In this document: piece by piece, positions 31,874-37,542 of the stretch
Layout: every line of letters begins with the position of its first letter
Numbering within the stretch: the stretch's first letter is position 1
Source: a virus
IMG/VR virus record: IMGVR_UViG_3300028045_000040
Coordinates: 1 to 37,542 of that record
DNA: 37,542 nt
Strand: one strand, 5' to 3'
Notes under the pieces: model-generated
Seen by the model: only the letters and a program-made list of their open reading frames with translations
Told to the model about the DNA's origin: nothing
The model's database searches: none
Position numbers and translations under genes: made by a program

Positions 31874-33264
31874 TGGCTGCGACTGACAATAAGACCAATT
31901 TTTATGTTGGCCTAGATTACGGCGATGACACACATGGCGGATCAAGTGCCGGGGACGTGAAAGAAACGCAAGCCAATTGTTCGTCGAGTGGCGATGGTCT
32001 AACCATTACAAATGATAATCTAAGCGGATGGACGAGTTCTGCTGTTGGGGATTTTATCTGTTTTGATACTGCAGGAACAAAAGACTATGCTCGTATCACT
32101 AATATTTCGGGAGATGATCTTACAGTCACGCCAGAAGTGGCGTTTTCGGCATCAAGTAAAAATGTAAATGTTGGCGGTGAATGGTTGTTGATAGATCACG
32201 CGGTAGGGACGGTACAAAACACGGACTTCCTTAATGCCGATGGCGACCCTATTACAGTATGGGTCAAGGCGGGTGATTATAGTGGTGAACACGCTGGCGG
32301 AACAGGCATTCCAACAATCGTCAACGCAGGAACTGCTTTACTACCCATAACGGTTGCGGGGTATAATACGGACGAAGGCGATGGATACGATTATTGGGAT
32401 ACAGATCTCCCGTACATGGATGGGGATAGTCAAACAAACGAAGTAGGCATACGAGCACCGTCCGGTTCGGTGTATTGGATATTCAGGCATATTGTTATTA
32501 CCGGTTCATCAAGTGGTGCGTTTATCAATAATAATGTTTCAAATTATATCACATGCGAGCATTGCCTGGCGGATGGTAATGACGGCAATGGCTTTTATTC
32601 AAACGATTATCTACATGTGATTAACAGCCAAGTATCCAATAATACAGGCTATGCCATTGACGGGGATAACGTCACGCTGGCGGAACAATGTGCCATATTC
32701 AGCAACGCCGGAGGTGGGATTCGTGTACAAAATGGATATGCGTATAATAATATATTCTGGGATAACAATGGGCCTGCTTTTTTAGCAACATCTTATGGGG
32801 CACTTGCTTTCTGTGGGAATATCGTTGACGGTGGATATGATAATGTCTTCGGTAATGGGGCGAGAACAAATTCCAGCGGAGTAAACCTACTTGATAATAC
32901 TCCTGGTACTCCATGTCACTTCTATAATAACTTAATTACAAATTGTGATTTAGGCATGTATACAATAGCAAGGTCACCGATATTATTCAGCAAGTACAAT
33001 AAAGTGGATAGTTGCAATACGGCAGAGTTTTCACCCTTATGGATAATGGGAGAAGGTGACGAAGCGAATGCGGCAGGAGCTCCAGGATTTACAAACGAAG
33101 CCGCCGCGAATTTTCAGCCAACAGCATTATCACCTGCTAATGGTGCGGCAGGACCGCTTATAATAGGATTGACAACAATCAATAGAGCCTGCGGCGCAGC
33201 CGAGCCAGAGACAGCTGTAGGCGGAGGCACAACAGTAATTCAATCACACAGGAAGGTAAGATAA
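31873..33264 (+). CDS. Right-handed beta-helix tail spike/fibre protein
   Basis: 463 residues, coupled to the upstream gene. An N-terminal beta domain (NFYVGLDYGDDTHGGSSAGD, TNISGDDLTVTPEVAF) is followed, from about residue 170, by solenoid repeats. These contain the Asn-rich turns of pectate-lyase-type parallel beta-helices (FRHIVITGSSSGAFINNN, DGNGFYSNDYLHVINSQVSN, TLAEQCAIFSNAGGGIRV, AYNNIFWDNNGPAF). Such proteins bind or degrade surface polysaccharide. No catalytic residues can be assigned. GC content is higher than in the surrounding genes, which may indicate recent acquisition. Confidence 0.8.
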   Translation: MAATDNKTNFYVGLDYGDDTHGGSSAGDVKETQANCSSSGDGLTITNDNLSGWTSSAVGDFICFDTAGTKDYARITNISGDDLTVTPEVAFSASSKNVNVGGEWLLIDHAVGTVQNTDFLNADGDPITVWVKAGDYSGEHAGGTGIPTIVNAGTALLPITVAGYNTDEGDGYDYWDTDLPYMDGDSQTNEVGIRAPSGSVYWIFRHIVITGSSSGAFINNNVSNYITCEHCLADGNDGNGFYSNDYLHVINSQVSNNTGYAIDGDNVTLAEQCAIFSNAGGGIRVQNGYAYNNIFWDNNGPAFLATSYGALAFCGNIVDGGYDNVFGNGARTNSSGVNLLDNTPGTPCHFYNNLITNCDLGMYTIARSPILFSKYNKVDSCNTAEFSPLWIMGEGDEANAAGAPGFTNEAAANFQPTALSPANGAAGPLIIGLTTINRACGAAEPETAVGGGTTVIQSHRKVR

Positions 33265-33328
33265 TAACGGCATTAAACGCAAATAACATAGATACACTAA
33301 TAGAAAGATAAGATAAAAGGAGAAAATT

Positions 33329-33814
33329 ATGAGAGGCGTATATACAGCACACGAAATTATAGCAGCATTAAATCCGACAGCAGGAGATGGAATAATGACA
33401 CTCGTACCACCAACCGATATGTGTGTCGAAATTCTATCAGCATCAGTTACAAATATGGACACCGACACCGCAGAACAACTCGATGTTGGACTATATCGTA
33501 TTACAGATACCACAAATCTAGCTGGAAACGCTATAACACCAGAAAAACATGAAGTTGGCGATGTTGCCGCTTCAGCTACCGCTCTCGGGGGAGGCAATGC
33601 TGGAATGACTACAGAACCTGATGGATGGGGAAGCGAACCTATAGATAGACAAGGATGGAATAATCTAGGTGGCTATCGTTACGATCCTATTCCCGAAGAA
33701 CGTCCTATACTTAGCCCAGGCACAGCTACAGGGATTGGACTACGTCTAATGACCGTCCCTTCAGCAGCATTCCAAGCTTCAGTACAAATAGTATTTAGAG
33801 AAATAGGTGGATAA
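33329..33814 (+). CDS. Phage virion protein, beta-rich
   Basis: 161 residues; AAAAGGAGAAAATT precedes the ATG. GVYTAHEIIAALNPTAGDGI and LVPPTDMCVEILSASVTNMD are followed by EQLDVGLYRITDTTNLAGNA and a C-terminal strand pair (GIGLRLMTVPSAAFQASVQI then VFREIGG). The alternation resembles head- or tail-surface proteins with a jelly-roll-like fold, including those of the minus-strand block. It is closed by a terminator. Function inferred only from context. Confidence 0.7.
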   Translation: MRGVYTAHEIIAALNPTAGDGIMTLVPPTDMCVEILSASVTNMDTDTAEQLDVGLYRITDTTNLAGNAITPEKHEVGDVAASATALGGGNAGMTTEPDGWGSEPIDRQGWNNLGGYRYDPIPEERPILSPGTATGIGLRLMTVPSAAFQASVQIVFREIGG

Positions 33815-33837
33815 TCAATAATAATTATGTTTTTTCA

Positions 33838-33876
33838 AAGAAAAGATCCTAATTAGTTGGGATCTTTTCTTTTATT
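33838..33876 (+). terminator. Rho-independent terminator
   Basis: AAGAAAAGATCC pairs perfectly with GGATCTTTTCTT (12 bp, 10-nt loop) followed by TTATT. It separates the tail genes from the giant LamG-repeat gene. Confidence 0.88.
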
Positions 33877-33923
33877 AAGAGGAAAAGATTTTTATATTTT
33901 GAAATATTAGTGTATATATACTT

Positions 33924-33946
33924 ATTTTGCGAAATAATAAATGTTC
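33924..33946 (+). promoter_or_regulatory. TTTTGCGAAATA element, copy 3 (candidate phage promoter)
   Basis: ATTTTGCGAAATA followed by ATAAATGTTCC, located between a terminator and the LamG-repeat gene, about 80 bases before its start. It shares the 12-base core with copies at 20400 and 20525. Confidence 0.5.
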
Positions 33947-34023
33947 CAACAAAATCAACATAAAAAGGATAATAATCTTCTTCTATTTTTAAAAAATAGA
34001 TAGAATTTTTGTTTAAATAAAAA

Positions 34024-37000
34024 ATGAAAAGCATTATCGGTTATTATCGTTTAGGACAAAGCTATCCCAGAACACAACTAAGGGAAGATTATCCTCGTAA
34101 AAAACGTACATTTATACCTATAGTTGCAGCACCAGCAGAAGATAAAATAACTTCTTTACCTCTTGATATAGGTGATACTGATGTTAGACTTTCATATTCT
34201 ACAGGATTTGCTAGAACCTCACAAGAAGCAAGGAATCCTGGATTAAGAGCAGGGTTAGTAGGTCATTGGGATTTCTCTTTAGGTGCAACTGGTGATAGAG
34301 CTTATGATGTAAGCGGAAGAGGAAACAACGGAACATTGGTCAATGAGCCGTTATGGGTGCCTGAGGGGATGCTGTTTGATCGAGCGGCAAGCCAGACCGT
34401 GACTTTTGGCGATGTAACTATCTTCGATGGGTTATCCGCTTTAACTGTTAGTATATGGGTCAAATGGACAGACGTTGACCCCGATGCATCTCAGATGATT
34501 ATTGGTAAATCTGGTGCAGCTAATGTTACGTTCTATTGTCAGATGAATAGTTTTAATCAGCTAGCTTGGACGTTTAAAGTTCAAGGCGGTGATACAACAA
34601 CCTCAGATTCAACTACTCCGGCCTCTTTAAATACTTGGCATCACCTTGTAGGGCAATTTACAGGAACGGAAGTAACGCATTTTGTAGATGGTATTGAAAT
34701 TGGGTCAGCTAATGCTTTGGTTGGTGTCCTAATGAATTCGCCTTACGAATTTGCTATTGGTTCTAGAGATGGGGTATCGTTATTTTTACCGGGTTCTGTT
34801 CGTAATGCTGCCGCATGGAACCGAGTCCTCTCCGCCTCAGAAATCCTCCAACTCTACGAAGACCAACAAGCATTAATAAGAAAACCTACTAAAGTTTACT
34901 TCTTTGACGTTGGAGCAGCACCAGAATCTTCATCTAGTTCGTCTAGTACATCTAGCTCTAGTTCATCTAGTACAAGTTCGTCTAGTAGTGATTCATCTAG
35001 TTCTAGTAGTACGAGTTCATCTAGTTCGTCTAGTACAAGTTCATCTAGCAGTAAATCGTCTAGCTCATCTAGTACGAGTTCATCTAGTTCGTCTAGTACG
35101 AGTTCATCTAGTAGTGATTCGTCTAGTTCTAGTAGTACAAGTTCATCTAGTACGAGTTCATCTAGTAGTACTTCATCTAGTTCTTCTAGTACGAGTTCAT
35201 CTAGTTCATCTAGTACATCTAGTTCTAGTTCATCTAGTTCATCAGCAGCACCAGCAGAAGATAAAATAACTTCTTTACCTCTTGATGTAGGTGATACTGA
35301 TACCAAATTAAGTTATTCTACAGGATTTGCTAGGAATTCACAAGAAGCAAGAAACCCTGGATTAAGAGCAGGGTTAGTAGGTCACTGGGATTTCTCCCTT
35401 GGAGCCACTGGTGATACCGCTCACGATATTAGTGGAAAAGGGAATAACGGTGGTATCTTAGTTCACGGTTCGCCTGATTTATCTTGGGCTAAAGATGGCA
35501 TAGATTTCCCGGCCCATGCTTCATCATATGTTGACTTGAACATTCCATCAACAGACCCAATAAATAATTCTGGTCCGTTTACGTGGACTGCTAATATAAG
35601 ACCTCAAGGAAATCCTCAAAACGGAGAGGGGCGGATATGGAGGTTTAGGAGCAATAGAGAAGGTTATATACTGGACGATGGCACATTTGAGGCTCTAGTT
35701 TATATAGGTGGTTCAATACGGACGCCAATAAGCACAGATGTTATTGCAGACAATGAAGAGGGTCATGTTGCACTAGCCTACGATGGAGCGGCGATATATT
35801 GGGTAGTCAATGGTATTAAGCAAACTCCAGTTGCTTGTACCGGTGATGTTACTACTGACAATTTTGTATCATTTATTGGAGCCTATGGGCTCAACAACTT
35901 CGGTTTTAATGGTATCATTAAAGACGTTGCTATTTGGAATCGCGGGCTTACTCCTTCAGAAATCCAAACGTTATATGAAGATTCTCAAGCATTAATCCGT
36001 CGCAGAACTAAAGTTTACTTCTTTGACATTGGAGCAGGAGAATCTTCTTCTAGCTCATCTAGTACAAGTTCTTCTAGTTCATCTAGATCTTCTAGTAGTA
36101 TTTCATCTAGTTCCTCTAGCAGAAGCAGTTCTTCTATATCTTCTAGCAGCTCTTCTACTTCATCTAGCTCATCTAGCAGAAGTTCATCTAGTACTTCTTC
36201 ATCTAGTACTTCATCATCTAGTTCATCTTCAGAAGAACAAGTAGCAACATTAGCAACTTTACCTATTGATATAGGAGATACAGATACTAGATTAACTTGG
36301 TCAACAGGTTTTGCTAGGAATTCACAAGAAGCAAGAAATCCTGGATTAAGAAGTGGACTTGTCGGTCACTGGGACTTCAGTTTAGGTGCAACAGGATTAA
36401 CTGCTCATGACGTTAGTGGCAAAGGGAACAACGGCACGCTGACCAATGGGCCGCTGTGGGTGCCGGAGGGGCTGTCTTTTGATGGTACTAACCGTGTTGA
36501 GATGTCGGGGACCGAGGATTTTACTGAGGATTTCACCGCCATATCTGTCGCTGTATGGGCAAGGAACGATACGACGGAAATTTCGGGCACGATGTATATA
36601 GGAAAGGGCGATGCGATTAACGGCGTTGGGTCTTTTACTATATTTAAGACTGATGCCGAGGCGTGGCAGTTTAGATGTGAATCCAGCTCCTCAGTAGGAA
36701 CAACAGTAACCTCACCTAGCAATTTCCAGGAGGATCTGCTGTGGCACTTTATTGTCGGCACGTGGGATGGAGCCGTCCTTCGACTTTACTCTGACGGAGT
36801 AGAGGTTGGGACATCTGCCCCGGCATATACCGCGGCGTTTCGTAATACGTCGGAAAACATAACACTAGGCGATAGACCGGCTGGCGGCAAAGGGTTGTCG
36901 GGTGATATAGGGTCAGGAATTATTTGGAACCGCTCCCTATCCCCATCAGAAATCCAGCAACTCTACGAAGACCAGCAAGCATTAATAAGAAAACCTACTA

Positions 37001-37542
37001 AAGTTTACTTCTTTGATGTTGGAGGAGAACCTGCTTCTAGCTCATCTTCAAGTACCTCTTCTAGCTCCAGCAGTGCTGTAGGGTCTAGCTCGTCTAGTAG
37101 TAAATCATCTAGCTCATCTAGTAGAAGTTCGTCTAGCACAAGCAGTTCATCCAGCAGTAAATCATCTAGCTCATCTAGCAGAAGCAGTTCTAGTACAAGT
37201 TCTTCTTCTAGTAGTAAATCATCTAGTTCGTCTAGTAGAAGTTCATCTAGCACAAGTAGTTCTTCTAGTAGTGAATCATCTAGTTCATCTAGTAGAAGTA
37301 GTTCTAGCACAAGTAGTTCTTCTAGTAGTGAATCATCTAGTTCGTCTAGTAGAAGTTCATCTAGCACAAGTAGTTCTTCTAGTAGTGAATCATCTAGCTC
37401 GTCTAGTAGAAGCAGTTCTAGCACAAGTAGTTCTTCTAGTAGTGAATCATCTAGCTCGTCTAGTAGAAGCAGTTCTAGCACAAGTAGCTCTTCTAGTAGT
37501 GAATCATCTAGTTCGTCTAGTAGAAGTTCATCTAGCACAAGT
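34024..37542 (+). CDS. Giant LamG-repeat protein with Ser-rich linkers, 3'-truncated
   Basis: The frame is open from the ATG at 34024 (in-frame TAA just before it) to the window edge, at least 1173 residues. Three modules each start near ITSLPLDIGDTD, STGFAR and ARNPGLR. They continue LVGHWDFSLGATG, DVSGKGNNGTL, an LamG/concanavalin-like sandwich (LTVSIWVKWTD, WHHLVGQFTGTEVTHFVDGI), WNR(V/S/G)LSxSEI and YEDQQALIRKPTKVYFFD. They are joined by Ser-rich linkers at 34927-35244, 36043-36231 and from 37036 on. No strong ribosome site is visible. LamG folds usually bind carbohydrate or protein, so an adsorption fibre or surface adhesin is likely; linkers may be glycosylated stalks. Modules 1 and 2 are nearly identical at their 5' ends, a sign of recent duplication. 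Confidence 0.88.
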   Translation, partial: MKSIIGYYRLGQSYPRTQLREDYPRKKRTFIPIVAAPAEDKITSLPLDIGDTDVRLSYSTGFARTSQEARNPGLRAGLVGHWDFSLGATGDRAYDVSGRGNNGTLVNEPLWVPEGMLFDRAASQTVTFGDVTIFDGLSALTVSIWVKWTDVDPDASQMIIGKSGAANVTFYCQMNSFNQLAWTFKVQGGDTTTSDSTTPASLNTWHHLVGQFTGTEVTHFVDGIEIGSANALVGVLMNSPYEFAIGSRDGVSLFLPGSVRNAAAWNRVLSASEILQLYEDQQALIRKPTKVYFFDVGAAPESSSSSSSTSSSSSSSTSSSSSDSSSSSSTSSSSSSSTSSSSSKSSSSSSTSSSSSSSTSSSSSDSSSSSSTSSSSTSSSSSTSSSSSSTSSSSSSSTSSSSSSSSSAAPAEDKITSLPLDVGDTDTKLSYSTGFARNSQEARNPGLRAGLVGHWDFSLGATGDTAHDISGKGNNGGILVHGSPDLSWAKDGIDFPAHASSYVDLNIPSTDPINNSGPFTWTANIRPQGNPQNGEGRIWRFRSNREGYILDDGTFEALVYIGGSIRTPISTDVIADNEEGHVALAYDGAAIYWVVNGIKQTPVACTGDVTTDNFVSFIGAYGLNNFGFNGIIKDVAIWNRGLTPSEIQTLYEDSQALIRRRTKVYFFDIGAGESSSSSSSTSSSSSSRSSSSISSSSSSRSSSSISSSSSSTSSSSSSRSSSSTSSSSTSSSSSSSEEQVATLATLPIDIGDTDTRLTWSTGFARNSQEARNPGLRSGLVGHWDFSLGATGLTAHDVSGKGNNGTLTNGPLWVPEGLSFDGTNRVEMSGTEDFTEDFTAISVAVWARNDTTEISGTMYIGKGDAINGVGSFTIFKTDAEAWQFRCESSSSVGTTVTSPSNFQEDLLWHFIVGTWDGAVLRLYSDGVEVGTSAPAYTAAFRNTSENITLGDRPAGGKGLSGDIGSGIIWNRSLSPSEIQQLYEDQQALIRKPTKVYFFDVGGEPASSSSSSTSSSSSSAVGSSSSSSKSSSSSSRSSSSTSSSSSSKSSSSSSRSSSSTSSSSSSKSSSSSSRSSSSTSSSSSSESSSSSSRSSSSTSSSSSSESSSSSSRSSSSTSSSSSSESSSSSSRSSSSTSSSSSSESSSSSSRSSSSTSSSSSSESSSSSSRSSSSTS
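34927..35244 (+). repeat. Ser-rich linker 1
   Basis: About 106 codons, mostly TCT, AGT, TCA, AGC and TCG (Ser) with interspersed Thr, two Asp and one Lys. The DNA is built from degenerate AGTTCATCTAGT-like units. It joins LamG modules 1 and 2. Confidence 0.9.
36043..36231 (+). repeat. Ser-rich linker 2
   Basis: 63 codons of Ser with scattered Thr, Arg and Ile, between LamG modules 2 and 3. It is shorter and less regular than linkers 1 and 3. Confidence 0.9.
37102..37542 (+). repeat. 57-bp tandem repeats in Ser-rich linker 3
   Basis: Units begin at 37102, 37159, 37216, 37273, 37330, 37387, 37444 and 37501, exactly 57 bases apart, and run off the window. Each encodes 19 residues: one charged residue, six Ser, Arg, four Ser, Thr, six Ser. 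The charged residue is Lys (AAA) in the first three units and Glu (GAA) in the next five. Confidence 0.93.

Noticed and set aside
34896-35306. Minus-strand open frame of repeated Leu-Asp-Glu residues
   Set aside because: It is the antisense of the Ser-rich linker (TCT/AGT codons read backward). The plus strand has a continuous large gene with domain structure.
37005-37538. Second minus-strand Leu/Asp/Glu repeat frame
   Set aside because: Antisense shadow of the 57-bp Ser repeat; same reason.
37102-37542. Regular repeats resembling a CRISPR array
   Set aside because: The repeats are contiguous, in frame at 57 bp, have no unique spacers and lie inside a coding region.

Overview
The window is a stretch of a large, AT-rich tailed-phage genome. 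It carries the core of an HK97-fold head module: a portal protein, a head-maturation protease/scaffold polyprotein, a capsid-decoration protein and a major capsid protein. Around it are many small virion-type genes, homing elements, and blocks of genes on both strands. Most plus-strand genes have clear Shine-Dalgarno sites of the AAGGAG type. Genes are tightly packed with TAATG and ATGA overlaps, no intergenic gap exceeds about 270 bases, and no tRNA or bacterial housekeeping gene is seen. The host cannot be named from the sequence. Terminase genes are not present and presumably lie upstream.

Layout: (1) 1-4725, plus strand: unrecognised head-associated proteins rich in charged and low-complexity sequence. 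They include a gene whose reading frame ends directly after an A10 run and continues in the -1 frame into a zinc ribbon. (2) 4743-8240: the portal protein, interrupted by a LAGLIDADG intein and carrying a C-terminal DUF559/Vsr-like nuclease domain after a Gly/Met/Pro linker. (3) 8237-9234: one unrecognised protein and two small membrane proteins. (4) 9344-16354: a 2336-residue protease/scaffold, with a second intein inserted beside the putative catalytic Ser, a strong internal in-frame start at 11882, six TEKQ repeats, zinc ribbons and very acidic segments. (5) 16379-17894: decoration and major capsid proteins, closed by a terminator. (6) 18103-20386: two free-standing homing endonucleases, followed by a promoter-like motif, a short hairpin RNA with terminator, and a pyrophosphatase-fold gene. 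(7) 21071-29412, minus strand: fourteen genes, namely a set of paralogous virion proteins, a subtilisin-like protein with all three catalytic residues replaced, a GT9-type glycosyltransferase, and five genes starting with the shared peptide MKII(K/E/R)T. (8) 29593-33814, plus strand: small virion/tail-type genes and a beta-helix tail protein. (9) 34024 to the window end: a giant, still open reading frame of LamG-like modules separated by Ser-rich linkers, the last built from 57-bp tandem repeats.

Working together, the genes of 4743-17894 build and mature the capsid: the portal nucleates assembly, the protease/scaffold organises and cleaves it, and the decoration and major capsid proteins form the shell. 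The minus-strand block and the 29.6-37.5 kb block look like decoration, fibre or adsorption proteins. Three selfish elements (two inteins and a free homing-endonuclease pair) sit in or beside the three most conserved head genes. The observations most worth checking are the portal-nuclease fusion, the A10 frameshift, the nested scaffold start, the shared leader peptide, the dead subtilase and the repeated TTTTGCGAAATA element.
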